32,332 bases of DNA from Ruminococcus sp. Its GTDB lineage: Bacteria; Bacillota; Clostridia; Oscillospirales; Ruminococcaceae. The notes beneath the pieces were generated by a model. That model worked only from the letters and a program-made list of their open reading frames with translations, did not search any database and had not been told where the DNA came from. This document shows positions 13,942-22,367 of the stretch, one piece after another. Each line of letters starts with the position of its first letter. Position 1 is the stretch's first letter. The stretch lies in assembly GCA_015066745.1 (NCBI GenBank), contig SVNW01000041.1:1-32332 (forward strand), given 5' to 3'. A program made the translations under genes and the position numbers.

Positions 13942-14754
13942 CTATTTACTCATCGGTATCCTCACCCTGTACTCCACAAAATCATCATACTGTATCTTAC
14001 ACGAATCCGCCGATATTCCTGCGGCTTTCATCGTTTCCACAGCCTTGTTTATAGAATTTATAAACAGTCTCACATCTGAAAATACCTTGCTTCTTTTTCT
14101 GTAACTCTCTTTGACATTATTCTGCTCTATGTACTCTTCTATGATCTGCTCTGTTTTTTCAACGTTGAGCTTATACTTTACGATTCTGTTTATTATCAGC
14201 ATTCTGTCCTCAGGAGAACCGAGTTTGAGAAGTGCCCTGGCGTGACGCTCTGTAAGATTATATCTTGTAATTACGAGTTTTTCCTCATCTGAAAGTCTTA
14301 AAAGCCTTAGTTTATTTGCTATCGTGCTCTGTGCCTTGCCAAGCTTTATTGCCGCATCTTCCTGAGTCATTCCGTAAAAATTTATAAGCTTTTCAATAGC
14401 CGAAGCTTCATCAAAAAATGAAAGGTCCTGACGCTGAATATTTTCAACAAGAGCGAGTATCGCCGAATTTCTTTCACTTACATTCATCACGATACATGGA
14501 ACATACTGAAGTTTTGCAAGCTTTGCCGCCCTTAGTCTGCGCTCTCCGGCAATTATCTCATAACGGTCTTCAACTTTTCTTACAGTAAGCGGTTGCAAAA
14601 TTCCGTTTTGTCGTATACTTTCAGACAGAGAAAATATATCTCCTCCTTCAAACTCTGTTCTCGGCTGGTGCGGATTCGGGTCAATGTCATTAATATCGAT
14701 CTGCACAACCTTATTTATCTGCTTTTCCTTTGTAAAACCAAGAAATGCTGCCAT
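13942..14754 (-). CDS. noc: Nucleoid occlusion protein Noc (ParB-family CTPase)
   Basis: The 270-aa product has the ParB/Noc layout: a CTP-binding domain with GERRLRA (70-76) and ENIQRQ (104-109), a helix-turn-helix at about 129-152 and a C-terminal dimerisation region. Specificity positions carry Q142, K148, R153 and R170 (GKAQSTIANKLRLLRL, LTERHARAL), matching the Noc set Q/K/K/R rather than the ParB set. The short N-terminal MAAFLGFTK resembles the amphipathic membrane-targeting peptide of Noc. It coordinates division-site choice with chromosome position. The start ATG at 14754 follows AAAGGAG. It sits beside rsmG as in Bacillus. No Noc-box (ATTTCCCGGGAAAT) was seen in the window, and parA is not adjacent. 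Confidence 0.88.
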   Translation of the reverse strand: MAAFLGFTKEKQINKVVQIDINDIDPNPHQPRTEFEGGDIFSLSESIRQNGILQPLTVRKVEDRYEIIAGERRLRAAKLAKLQYVPCIVMNVSERNSAILALVENIQRQDLSFFDEASAIEKLINFYGMTQEDAAIKLGKAQSTIANKLRLLRLSDEEKLVITRYNLTERHARALLKLGSPEDRMLIINRIVKYKLNVEKTEQIIEEYIEQNNVKESYRKRSKVFSDVRLFINSINKAVETMKAAGISADSCKIQYDDFVEYRVRIPMSK

Positions 14755-14818
14755 AAAAAATACTCCTTTCGCAATATGCGATTTCAACTTCTTTGGTGTT
14801 AATGTTTGTCCTTGTTTG

Positions 14819-14847
14819 TATTATACACTAAGCAGGAAATATTTTCT
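14819..14847 (-). promoter_or_regulatory. Weak promoter of noc
   Basis: On the minus strand a -10 TATAAT (14819-14824) has a poor -35, TAGAAA, 17 bp upstream. Together with the rsmG terminator before it, this suggests noc is transcribed separately. Confidence 0.45.
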
Positions 14848-14881
14848 AGTAGAAGTTTTCGTACTTTTTCGACACAAATCT

Positions 14882-14910
14882 AAAAAAACCGCTGTTTTTA
14901 CAGCGGTTTT
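14882..14910 (-). terminator. Terminator of the mnmG-rsmG transcript
   Basis: The stem AAAACCGCTGT/ACAGCGGTTTT with a 4-nt loop is followed by a T7 run on the minus strand. The rsmG stop codon (14898-14900) lies inside the hairpin. Confidence 0.9.
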
Positions 14911-15602
14911 GATTTTATACGACCTGATGCCCTAGGGTATTTTGGCGAAATATCTGAAATTTTCCTTATTTTTACTATTCTTCTTTTTTCACCATTAAGC
15001 TCATACGAAATATCTTCTTCGAGCTTTCCGCCAAGAAGTTTTATAGCATTTTCTGCGACTGAAATATCCTCAGTCGGCCCCTTCATTGCACAGAAAATAC
15101 CGCCTTTTTTTACAAAAGGCATGCAGTATTCACTAAGAACGGGCATTGCTGATACTGCTCTTGCCGTTGCAATATCATACTTTTCCCTGTACTCTTCTTT
15201 TCGTGCAAGAAGTTCAGCTCTTTCATGGATACATTCTGCTTCAAGCTCCAGTTTTTCGCAAAGTTCACTTAAAAATTTTATTCTCTTATTGTTTCCGTCA
15301 AGAAGTGTTATCTCAAGCTGTGGCTTGTATATCTTCACGGGAAGAAGCGGAAATCCGGCCCCTGTTCCCACGTCTACCGCCTTCATGCCATCTGAGAAAT
15401 CAACATACTTTGTTATGAGTATACTGTCTGTAAAATGTTTTATAAACACTTCCATAGGCTCTGTTATTGCAGTAAGATTCATCACTTCATTTGTCTTTAC
15501 GAGAAAATCAGCGTATATATCAAGTCTTTCATATATTTTTTCTGTCAGTTCCAGTCCGTTTTCCTCAAAAATTTTACAGCATATATCGTACTGAGGCAGC
15601 AT
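14898..15602 (-). CDS. rsmG: 16S rRNA (guanine527-N7)-methyltransferase RsmG
   Basis: The 234-aa product methylates G527 of 16S rRNA using S-adenosylmethionine. The SAM-binding motif VDVGTGAGFPLLPVKI is at about 75-90, followed by ITLLDGNNKRIKFLSEL and the catalytic-domain segment ATARAVSAMPVLSEY. Length and order fit RsmG/GidB. One oddity is L-L in place of the usual G-I/L after FP in the SAM loop. The start ATG at 15602 follows GGAGGAAGA inside the 3' end of mnmG, so the two genes are co-translated. Confidence 0.96.
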   Translation of the reverse strand: MLPQYDICCKIFEENGLELTEKIYERLDIYADFLVKTNEVMNLTAITEPMEVFIKHFTDSILITKYVDFSDGMKAVDVGTGAGFPLLPVKIYKPQLEITLLDGNNKRIKFLSELCEKLELEAECIHERAELLARKEEYREKYDIATARAVSAMPVLSEYCMPFVKKGGIFCAMKGPTEDISVAENAIKLLGGKLEEDISYELNGEKRRIVKIRKISDISPKYPRASGRIKSKPL

Positions 15603-15604
15603 TA

Positions 15605-17488
15605 TTATTCTTCCTCCTTTTTATTCTGTTCAAGCCATATGAGAAGCACAGAAATATCAGCAGGAGAAACACCTGAAATACGTGAAGCATGACCGATACT
15701 GTAAGGTCTGAACTTTCCGAGCTTTTCAACGGCTTCAAGTCTGAGGCCCTTTATCTGTTTGTAGTCTATATCCTCAGGAAGAATTCGCTTGTTGAGTTTT
15801 CTCATATGCTCAACCTGCTCTATCTGTTTCTGTATATATCCGTCATATTTTATTTTCAGGTCAACCTGTTCGCATACTTCAAAATCAAGTTTCGGTCTGT
15901 CCTTATCAAATTTTTCAAGCATAAAATAGTTGAGCTGTGGTCTTCTCATCAGGTCTACAAGCTTACAGCCCGTACTCATGGCAGTAGTGCCGTTTTCCTC
16001 TAAAAATCTGTTGAGTTCTTCAGAAGGAGCAACATTCAATCTGCTTACTCTTTCAAACTCTTCTTTTATCTGCTTTTGCTTGAGAATGAGTTTTTCATAT
16101 CTCTCATCACTGATAAGCCCTATCTCATGGCCTATAGGAGTAAGTCTCTGATCGCAGTTATCCTGTCTTAGAAGAAGTCTGTATTCACTTCTTGAAGTCA
16201 TCATTCTGTACGGGTCATCACAACCTTTTGTAACCAGATCGTCAATGAGTGTACCTGTATATGAGCTTGCTCTGTCAAGTATAACCTCTTTTTTACCCTG
16301 TATCTTGCGTACTGCATTTATACCTGCAACAAGTCCCTGAGCCGCAGCTTCTTCATAACCGCTTGTACCGTTGAACTGTCCTGCTCCGTACAGACCGCTT
16401 AAGTTTTTGAACTCAAGAGTAGGAAGAAGTTCTGTAGGATCGCAACAGTCATATTCTATAGCGTATGCCGGTCGCATGATCTCTACATTTTCGAGACCTT
16501 TTATAGTTCTTAAAAATTCAAGCTGTACGTCTTCAGGAAGTGAAGAGGACATTCCCTGCAGATAAAACTCATCAGTATCAAGTCCCATAGGCTCAATAAA
16601 CAGCTGATGTCTTTCCTTATCTGCAAATCTCACTACCTTATCTTCTATAGACGGACAGTATCTCGGTCCTATCCCCTCTATTCTTCCGCCATAAAGAGGT
16701 GAACGGTGAAGATTTTCCTTTATTACTCTGTGAGTTTCAGCATTTGTATAGCTTATATAACAGCTTACCTGATTTTTAAGTGTGCTCTTGTCTGTTTCAA
16801 AAGAAAACGGAACTATATCATCATCTCCGTCCTGTTTTTCAAGTACATCAAAGTTTATACTTCTTCTGTGAACACGACAAGGCGTACCTGTCTTGAATCT
16901 TCTGAGCGTTATACCGTTTTCGGCAAGAGAATCGGAAAGTGTCATAGGCGCTATAGTATAATCGGGTCCGCCTGTATATGACGCTTCACCTATATGGATC
17001 TTGCCTTTGAGATAAGTTCCTGTAGCTATTATAACTGCCTTGGCATGATAAACCGCTCCGAGATTTGTTCTTATTCCCTTTATGCAGTTATCTTCAACTA
17101 TGATACCTGCAACTTCTGCCTGCTTTATATCGAGCAAAGGCTCACTTTCACATACTCTTTTCATATATGTATGAAAAAGTTTTCTGTCTGCCTGTGCTCT
17201 TAAACTATGCACTGCCGGACCTCTTCCTCTGTTTAGCATACGGCTCTGAATAAAACATTTGTCAGCCGCTCTGCCCATTTCTCCTCCGAGAGCATCTATT
17301 TCCCTTACAAGATGACCTTTGGCAGTTCCGCCGATAGAAGGATTGCAAGGCATATTGCTTATAGCATCAAGAGATATAGTAAAAAGTGCAGCCGAACAGC
17401 CGAGTCTTGCACTTGCAAGTGCAGCTTCAACACCTGCATGACCTGCTCCGACAACTATTACATCATAGCTTCCCATTACATATTCCAT
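15605..17488 (-). CDS. mnmG: tRNA uridine-5-carboxymethylaminomethyl modification enzyme MnmG
   Basis: The 627-aa FAD protein pairs with MnmE to install the (carboxymethyl)aminomethyl group on wobble U34 of tRNAs. The FAD-binding motif [14 protein letters not shown] is near the N-terminus. The family signatures [20 protein letters not shown] and [19 protein letters not shown] follow, then [15 protein letters not shown]. The C-terminal helical domain ([19 protein letters not shown]) binds MnmE/tRNA. The length is normal. The start ATG at 17488 follows AAAGGACAGG; MGSYD four codons on is an alternative. It lies 26 nt after mnmE. Confidence 0.97.
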   Translation of the reverse strand: MEYVMGSYDVIVVGAGHAGVEAALASARLGCSAALFTISLDAISNMPCNPSIGGTAKGHLVREIDALGGEMGRAADKCFIQSRMLNRGRGPAVHSLRAQADRKLFHTYMKRVCESEPLLDIKQAEVAGIIVEDNCIKGIRTNLGAVYHAKAVIIATGTYLKGKIHIGEASYTGGPDYTIAPMTLSDSLAENGITLRRFKTGTPCRVHRRSINFDVLEKQDGDDDIVPFSFETDKSTLKNQVSCYISYTNAETHRVIKENLHRSPLYGGRIEGIGPRYCPSIEDKVVRFADKERHQLFIEPMGLDTDEFYLQGMSSSLPEDVQLEFLRTIKGLENVEIMRPAYAIEYDCCDPTELLPTLEFKNLSGLYGAGQFNGTSGYEEAAAQGLVAGINAVRKIQGKKEVILDRASSYTGTLIDDLVTKGCDDPYRMMTSRSEYRLLLRQDNCDQRLTPIGHEIGLISDERYEKLILKQKQIKEEFERVSRLNVAPSEELNRFLEENGTTAMSTGCKLVDLMRRPQLNYFMLEKFDKDRPKLDFEVCEQVDLKIKYDGYIQKQIEQVEHMRKLNKRILPEDIDYKQIKGLRLEAVEKLGKFRPYSIGHASRISGVSPADISVLLIWLEQNKKEEE

Positions 17489-17514
17489 GTAAATTCCTGT
17501 CCTTTCAATACGAT

Positions 17515-18876
17515 TTATTTTCCTACACAGAAACGTGAAAATACTTCATTTACAACACTTTCTGTAACGCTCTCGCCTGTAAGTTTGAGAAGATTTGCAA
17601 GAGCTTCATCTATTACAACCGTAACCGCATCAAGACTTTCTCCGTTTTTCAGAATTTCGAGCGCATTGCTTATCTCTGAAAGAGCCGATTCAAGACAGAG
17701 TTTCTGTCTTTCATTAGCTATGATACCGTTATTGGCCTGAATTTCCTCGTTTATAAACATCTTTTCAAGACATTCTTCAAGTCCGTCTATTCCCGACGAA
17801 TTTTTAGCTGATATTTCTATCATATATTTAAAATGTTTCTCAAGATAATCACTGTCTGCAACTCTGGATTTATCTGATTTGTTGAGTATAGCAACAGCAT
17901 TTTTACCGTCTAGAGCCGCTATTATCTTCTTATCGTCCTCCGAAATTTCTTCAGAACTGTCAAATACGGCAAGAACAAGATCGGCTTCATTTATTTTACC
18001 AAAAGCGATCTCTACGCCACGCTGTTCTATCATATCTTCTGTTTCTCTGATACCTGCTGTATCAGAAAGACGTATCGCCAGCTCGCCTATCTTTACATAT
18101 TCTTCGACAACATCTCTTGTTGTGCCTGCGATATTTGTAACTATACTGCGTTCATAACCGCTAAGACAATTCATAAGTGTTGATTTTCCTACGTTAGGTC
18201 TGCCGACTATTACTGTATTTATTCCGTCTTTTATTATCTTTCCGTAATCATAGGTTCTTGAAAGTTCAAGCAGTTCTTTTTTTATTTCTTCAAGCTCGGA
18301 TTCAAGATTTACAGGATCCACATAAGGGATATCCTCTTCGGGATAATCAGCCCATGCAGCCAGATCTCCGAGACTTTTAACAATTTTCTTTCTGATTGTT
18401 GAAATTCGCTTGAACATAGCACCGTCTTTAAGTGCAACGGCATATTTTAACTCATTTTTTCCGTTCGCTGAAATAACGTCCATTACAGCTTCTGCCTGAG
18501 TAAGAGACATTTTACCGTTAAGAAATGCTCTTTTTGTGAACTCACCGGGCTGTGCAAGTTCTGCACCTGCATCTAAAATAAGGCGAAGTATCTGTCTGGT
18601 TATAAAAAGTCCGCCATGACACGATATCTCCACAACATCTTCGCCTGTATAGCTTTTAGGAGAACGGAAAACAGTAAGCACAACATCATCAAGCTTTTGC
18701 TCTTTTTCCGATATCTCACCGTAAGCACATGTATAGCCCTGCATCTCACAGGCTTTTATTCCGTTATAGGCACGAAATACCTTATCTGCTACTTGAAAAG
18801 CATTTTCTCCGGAAATTCTTATAACAGATATACCACCTACTGCATTTGGTGTTGATATTGCAGCTACTGTTGACAT
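17515..18876 (-). CDS. mnmE: tRNA modification GTPase MnmE
   Basis: The 453-aa GTPase has a folate-binding N-terminal domain ([17 protein letters not shown]), a helical domain and an inserted G domain: G1 GRPNVGKST (225-233), G2 GTTRD, G3 DTAG (272-275), G4 NKSD. The C-terminal CVGK matches the catalytic C-x-G-K tail. It acts with MnmG on tRNA U34. The start ATG at 18876 follows AAGGAGG. It is upstream of mnmG in the same direction and downstream of jag, the usual Firmicutes arrangement. Confidence 0.97.
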   Translation of the reverse strand: MSTVAAISTPNAVGGISVIRISGENAFQVADKVFRAYNGIKACEMQGYTCAYGEISEKEQKLDDVVLTVFRSPKSYTGEDVVEISCHGGLFITRQILRLILDAGAELAQPGEFTKRAFLNGKMSLTQAEAVMDVISANGKNELKYAVALKDGAMFKRISTIRKKIVKSLGDLAAWADYPEEDIPYVDPVNLESELEEIKKELLELSRTYDYGKIIKDGINTVIVGRPNVGKSTLMNCLSGYERSIVTNIAGTTRDVVEEYVKIGELAIRLSDTAGIRETEDMIEQRGVEIAFGKINEADLVLAVFDSSEEISEDDKKIIAALDGKNAVAILNKSDKSRVADSDYLEKHFKYMIEISAKNSSGIDGLEECLEKMFINEEIQANNGIIANERQKLCLESALSEISNALEILKNGESLDAVTVVIDEALANLLKLTGESVTESVVNEVFSRFCVGK

Positions 18877-18898
18877 ACTTAATTTCCTCCTTAAAATA

Positions 18899-18929
18899 AT
18901 TCCCCGATGAATCAGACTTCACCGGGGAA
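18899..18929 (-). terminator. Possible weak terminator/attenuator between jag and mnmE
   Basis: TTCCCCG and CGGGGAA pair, with an inner TGAA/TTCA extension. The minus strand continues TTATTTTAAGGAGG. The stem is strong but the T-tract is interrupted, so partial read-through into mnmE is likely. Confidence 0.5.
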
Positions 18930-18949
18930 AACATTTTTAAAAGCTGTGT

Positions 18950-19900
18950 TTATATTTCGATTTTTCCGTACAAACCGGCTTTAATATCATCTTCCGGCTT
19001 TGGTTTTTTATAATCCTTTTCAAAGCTGGTCTTCAGATCAAGTGACTTAGGTTCAAAATTTTTAGGTCTTCTGTTATTGTTTCTGCGCCTGTCACCCTTC
19101 TTGTTTCCGTTTGAGCCGCGTCTGTTATCTTTCTTATTGAGTGATGAAATGATTATCTTTCTGTATGGCTCTTCACCTACTGAACGTGAAGAAACGCCTT
19201 CAATAGTAGAAATCATCGAATGTATAATTCTTCTTTCATACGGATTCATTGGTTCAAGCACTGTTGAACGACCTGATCTGAGAACATTCTTTGCGATCTT
19301 CTTTGCAAGATCTTCAAGAGTTTTCTTTCTCTTATCTCTGTATCCGTTGCTGTCGAGAACTACTCTGTAGTATTCATCATCAAGTCTGTTGCAGAACATT
19401 GATGCGAGATACTGTATAGCATCAAGATTTTCGCCTCTTCTGCCTATGATAAAGCTTGTGTCGTCACTCTTGAGATTAATAAGTACGCCTGCTTCATTCT
19501 CTTCAGCTGTATATTCAGCGGTAACGCCCATTTTTTCAAAAATATTGAATATATATTTTACAGCTTCATCTGCTTTATTACCTTCAAATTTAGGTTTTGA
19601 CGGTGTTTTTTCATCTGACTCATTTTCAAGAGCAGCAATTATTTCTGCTTCCTTATCAGATATCTTTTCATCTTCTGAAACTGTTTCCTCTTTTTGAACT
19701 TCGATAACTTCTTCACTTAACGCCTGAGTTGCAGGTTCATATTCTGCTTCTACTCTTGCTTCCCCTTTAAGTTTTCCAAAAAGGCCTTTCTTAGGCTCTT
19801 CAATTACAGTAAATTTAATCTCTGAAATATCCGCTCCGAAAGCACTTGCGGCATTAGCCTTAGCCTCTTCTATTGTTTTTCCAACAAATACGTCTTTCAT
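18950..19900 (-). CDS. khpB: RNA-binding protein KhpB (Jag/SpoIIIJ-associated)
   Basis: The 316-aa product has a Jag_N domain (VFVGKTIEEAKANAASAFG, about 3-50), an acidic linker (about 75-100, EEVIEVQKEETVSEDEK), a KH domain with the GRRGENLDAIQYLAS loop and an R3H domain with RRIIHSMISTIEGVSSRSVG. A basic, low-complexity tail (RRGSNGNKKGDRRRNNNRRP) follows. It is a global RNA binder that partners KhpA in cell elongation and division control. The start is placed at ATG 19900, preceded by AAGGAG at 8 nt; an in-frame GTG at 19909 overlaps that site. It directly follows yidC, its usual neighbour. Confidence 0.95.
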   Translation of the reverse strand: MKDVFVGKTIEEAKANAASAFGADISEIKFTVIEEPKKGLFGKLKGEARVEAEYEPATQALSEEVIEVQKEETVSEDEKISDKEAEIIAALENESDEKTPSKPKFEGNKADEAVKYIFNIFEKMGVTAEYTAEENEAGVLINLKSDDTSFIIGRRGENLDAIQYLASMFCNRLDDEYYRVVLDSNGYRDKRKKTLEDLAKKIAKNVLRSGRSTVLEPMNPYERRIIHSMISTIEGVSSRSVGEEPYRKIIISSLNKKDNRRGSNGNKKGDRRRNNNRRPKNFEPKSLDLKTSFEKDYKKPKPEDDIKAGLYGKIEI

Positions 19901-19938
19901 TTCAATCACTCCTTTTTCTTAATAAAAAGTTATAATCC

Positions 19939-21051
19939 TTAATCATTATCTTCGGTGTATTCATCACCATATTTTTCAGCCATACGTTTTCTGGCCTCAT
20001 TTATTGCTTTTCTGTTGAATTCATTAAATTCGGATTTTGAAAGGTCACCTCTTGCTGAGCGTGAACCTGAACCTGATGCATTCTGCTGCTGAGCAAGTAA
20101 CTGTTGCTGTTGTTGCATATATGTCTGCATGAATCCCGGCTTCTTGTCCTTATTTTTTTCCTTGTCAGCTTTAAGTATCTGTTCGCAACGTTCAGCAGTA
20201 TAATAATTGTTGAGAACTATCATCTGTATGAATCCCATGATACCCGATGCTGTCCAGTAAAAAGCAGCACCTGAAGGGATACTGAAAGAGAACCATACAT
20301 AAAAAATTGACATACCGTACATCATAAGATTCATACTACCCATTGAAGGAGCAGTCGGATTCATCTTCTTCTGATGTATCTGAGAGTAAATAGTCTGAAT
20401 AAGGTTTACAATACCTGAAAGCAACGGAATAACTATAAGAGCAACCGCACCCGCTGTCCATTTTTCAGGATGAAAATCAGCCATAGCTCCAAGATCTATA
20501 AATCCAAGAAAATTATTTTTTTCACTGAACTCGGTTATTTTACTGGTAAACTCACCGCCAAGTTCACTGAAGTAACTCTGATATTCCGGATCAGACGCAT
20601 ATTTTAAAATCATAAGCTCTTCATAAGAAGAAGCCTTGCTGTTCATTCCCGGAATAGTAAACAGTATATCCTTCGCCTTTGAGATAACATCTTTACTCAT
20701 ACGAAGAATATGTGTAAGCGGTTTGTAAACAACGTCAATAATACCAAAGAGTATCGGGAACTGAATAAGCATAGGAAGGCAACCCGACATCGGACTTACT
20801 CCCTCTTCAGCATAAAGCTTCATCTGCTCTTCCTGGAGTCGCTGAGGATTATTTGAAAAACTTTTTCTGAGCTTTTCAAGCTTAGGATTAAGAGCACGCA
20901 TCTTAGCCGAACTTCTCTGGCTTTTAATATTTAACGGCAAAAGTAACATTTTAGTGAGAAGTGCAAAAATTATAAGTGCAAGACCATAATTTTTACAGAA
21001 ATAAAAAATGCCATACATTATCCAACCTAATGGATAGCCTAAAATTTTCAA
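19939..21051 (-). CDS. yidC: Membrane protein insertase YidC
   Basis: The 370-aa insertase helps Sec-dependent and independent membrane proteins fold and insert. The Gram-positive form without a large periplasmic domain is seen: N-terminal helix, then ALLTKMLLLPLNIKSQRSSAKMRAL, the cytoplasmic hairpin, the conserved GVSPMSGCLPMLIQFPILFG and later helices (PSGAAFYWTASGIMGFIQM). There is a loop insertion of about 60 residues after the second helix and a Gln-rich tail (MQQQQQLLAQQQ). It begins MKILGYPLG from a TTG at 21051, 8 nt after GGAGGA; the earlier in-frame TTG (21057) overlaps that site. There is no obvious lipobox. Confidence 0.95.
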   Translation of the reverse strand: MKILGYPLGWIMYGIFYFCKNYGLALIIFALLTKMLLLPLNIKSQRSSAKMRALNPKLEKLRKSFSNNPQRLQEEQMKLYAEEGVSPMSGCLPMLIQFPILFGIIDVVYKPLTHILRMSKDVISKAKDILFTIPGMNSKASSYEELMILKYASDPEYQSYFSELGGEFTSKITEFSEKNNFLGFIDLGAMADFHPEKWTAGAVALIVIPLLSGIVNLIQTIYSQIHQKKMNPTAPSMGSMNLMMYGMSIFYVWFSFSIPSGAAFYWTASGIMGFIQMIVLNNYYTAERCEQILKADKEKNKDKKPGFMQTYMQQQQQLLAQQQNASGSGSRSARGDLSKSEFNEFNRKAINEARKRMAEKYGDEYTEDND

Positions 21052-21053
21052 AA

Positions 21054-21329
21054 TCAATCTCCTCCATTTTGCCTTTTCTTATTTTTTTTCTTAAAAAAAT
21101 CAAATTCTTCGGGCACATTATCAATTCCGCCTTTAAAAAGCGGATTGCACCTGAGCAGTCTTAAAACTGCAAGAAGAGATCCTTTAATTATACCAAATCT
21201 TTCAATTGCTGTAATAGCATACGCAGAGCATGTAGGAGTAAACCGACAACACGGCGGTGTAAGAGGTGAAATATATTTCCTGTACAACTTTATAGGAAAA
21301 ATCAGTATTTTCTTTAAAAACTCATTCAC
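21054..21329 (-). CDS. yidD: Membrane protein insertion efficiency factor YidD
   Basis: The 91-aa product has the compact YidD core [25 protein letters not shown] and [17 protein letters not shown], with its conserved cysteines. It is thought to assist YidC-mediated insertion. The start is set at GTG 21329, preceded by GGAG at 8 nt; this overlaps the rnpA stop by 8 nt (GTGAATGA). An in-frame TTG at 21353 lies deeper in rnpA without a ribosome binding site. The C-terminus is basic and ends just before the yidC start. Confidence 0.94.
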   Translation of the reverse strand: MNEFLKKILIFPIKLYRKYISPLTPPCCRFTPTCSAYAITAIERFGIIKGSLLAVLRLLRCNPLFKGGIDNVPEEFDFFKKKNKKRQNGGD

Positions 21330-21687
21330 TTTTTTTATCTCCGGGCAAATCAAAAATAGATCTGACAGTGCTTATAACATTATTTCTTATGTACGCACTG
21401 AGATAATCAGACTTAACCTCTGTAGCCGATTTTCTCGCAACAAAAATAATATCAATTCCGAGCGGAAACAAAATTTCGTTTTCACGATAAGCTTGTCTTA
21501 TTATTCTTTTAGCACGATTTCGCATAACCGCATTTCCGACTTTCTTCCCTGCTGTTATACCAAATCTGTTATAAGGCAAACCATTCTTCTTTACGTAAAT
21601 AACAACGCTCTTTGAAACTATCGATCTGCCTTTTTTGTAAAGATTTAAAAAATCTCTGTTTTTATTCAAAATCTCTGTATAAAACAT
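21322..21687 (-). CDS. rnpA: Ribonuclease P protein component
   Basis: The 121-aa basic protein is the RNase P protein subunit that aids pre-tRNA 5' processing. The RNR signature is clear ([20 protein letters not shown], about 50-69), preceded by [11 protein letters not shown]. It lies between rpmH and yidD as in most bacteria. The start ATG at 21687 has only a weak purine-rich site (AAGAAAAG), in line with the common low expression of rnpA relative to rpmH. Two hairpins in the rpmH-rnpA spacer may contribute to that difference. Confidence 0.96.
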   Translation of the reverse strand: MFYTEILNKNRDFLNLYKKGRSIVSKSVVIYVKKNGLPYNRFGITAGKKVGNAVMRNRAKRIIRQAYRENEILFPLGIDIIFVARKSATEVKSDYLSAYIRNNVISTVRSIFDLPGDKKSE

Positions 21688-21711
21688 ATTTTTCTTTTCT
21701 TAAATAAATAA

Positions 21712-21735
21712 GCCACAAAATTTAAATAATGTGGC
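21712..21735 (-). terminator. Hairpin with T-rich tail in the rpmH-rnpA spacer
   Basis: GCCACA and TGTGGC arms enclose an A/T-rich loop, and the minus strand continues TTATTTATTT. It is likely a partial terminator that lowers rnpA expression relative to rpmH. Confidence 0.5.
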
Positions 21736-21758
21736 CTCTCTGACATGGTTATTTATAT

Positions 21759-21788
21759 GCCTATACGGAATAAAAGTCCCGTATAGGC
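21759..21788 (-). other. Perfect stem-loop in the rpmH-rnpA spacer
   Basis: GCCTATACGG (21759-21768) and CCGTATAGGC (21779-21788) form a perfect 10-bp stem with a 10-nt loop. There is no T-tract, so it is more likely an mRNA processing or stability element than a terminator. Confidence 0.55.
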
Positions 21789-21813
21789 ACACAGTTTTCC
21801 GCAAAGACAGAAA

Positions 21814-21948
21814 TTAGTGAGAAAGTCTTGCTCTTCCCTTTAAACGTCTTCTAGCTAAAACCTTACGTCCGTTGCGTGTAGACATTCTCTTTCTGAAGCC
21901 GTGCTCCTTCTTTCTGTGAAGTTTCTTTGGCTGATAAGTTCTTTTCAT
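21814..21948 (-). CDS. rpmH: 50S ribosomal protein L34
   Basis: The 44-aa, very basic product begins [20 protein letters not shown] and ends with the L34-typical R-x-R-L-x-x-G-R-x-R-L-S-H. It is a component of the large ribosomal subunit. The start ATG at 21948 follows AGGAGGG. It is the first gene of the leftward rpmH-rnpA-yidD-yidC cluster and has a strong promoter at 22057-22086. Confidence 0.98.
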   Translation of the reverse strand: MKRTYQPKKLHRKKEHGFRKRMSTRNGRKVLARRRLKGRARLSH

Positions 21949-22056
21949 TAACATTCCCTCCTAATCGAATACAAAATTTATTATAAAACCACAATAAGTA
22001 GCTTATCATCATATTCATCTGATAAATGAATAAACAACATAGCCCTGCAATAATAA

Positions 22057-22086
22057 ATTATATCCCAACTTCTTTAGTGATGTCAA
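22057..22086 (-). promoter_or_regulatory. Promoter of rpmH
   Basis: On the minus strand the -35 TTGACA (22081-22086) and the -10 TATAAT (22057-22062) are separated by 18 bp. The leader is just over 100 nt long. Confidence 0.85.
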
Positions 22087-22228
22087 GTGTTTTTATGAAT
22101 TTTTAAAATTTATTTATCATTCCCACAAATCAAACAATAAAAAACTATGCGAACTAACACAATTGCATAAAACTAACCAACATATATGTCAACGGTAAAA
22201 CAAACAAAATATTAATAATTTTCTTTAC

Positions 22229-22257
22229 TTGAAAAAAAACTGAAACTGTGATATAAT
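22229..22257 (+). promoter_or_regulatory. Promoter of dnaA
   Basis: The -35 TTGAAA (22229-22234) and -10 TATAAT (22252-22257) are separated by 17 bp. A GTTAAC at 22277-22282 and the TTATCC-type palindrome at 22327-22342 lie in the leader and could mediate autoregulation. Confidence 0.82.
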
Positions 22258-22326
22258 TATGATAATTGTAATTGCAGTTAACGCAATAACATTTAACCCT
22301 TGAAAAAACGGTATCCGGACTAGAAA

Positions 22327-22342
22327 TTTATCCGGGGATAAA
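22327..22342. promoter_or_regulatory. Palindrome with DnaA-box-like half-sites in the dnaA leader
   Basis: TTTATCC-GG-GGATAAA is a perfect inverted repeat. Each arm matches the first six bases of the DnaA box TTATCCACA. A direct repeat TATCCGG lies 17 bp upstream (22312-22318). DnaA autorepression is plausible but not shown. Confidence 0.45.
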
Positions 22343-22367
22343 AAAAACTGGGAGGATGAAAAAAATT

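Larger units (their letters stand above)
21949..22367. other. rpmH-dnaA intergenic region with divergent promoters
   Basis: This AT-rich region of about 420 bp carries no gene. It holds the leftward rpmH promoter (22057-22086), the rightward dnaA promoter (22229-22257), a GTTAAC flanked by ATTGC/GCAAT (22272-22287), and two TATCCGG repeats, the second inside the palindrome TTTATCCGGGGATAAA (22327-22342). No full TTATCCACA box is seen, so it is probably the minor part of the origin. Confidence 0.7.

Noticed and set aside
15121-15594. 157-aa plus-strand ORF, and similar long ORFs at 914-1324 and 5080-5496
   Set aside because: They lie antisense to well-supported genes (rsmG, the LytTR partner, GntR), have no good ribosome binding site and match no family.
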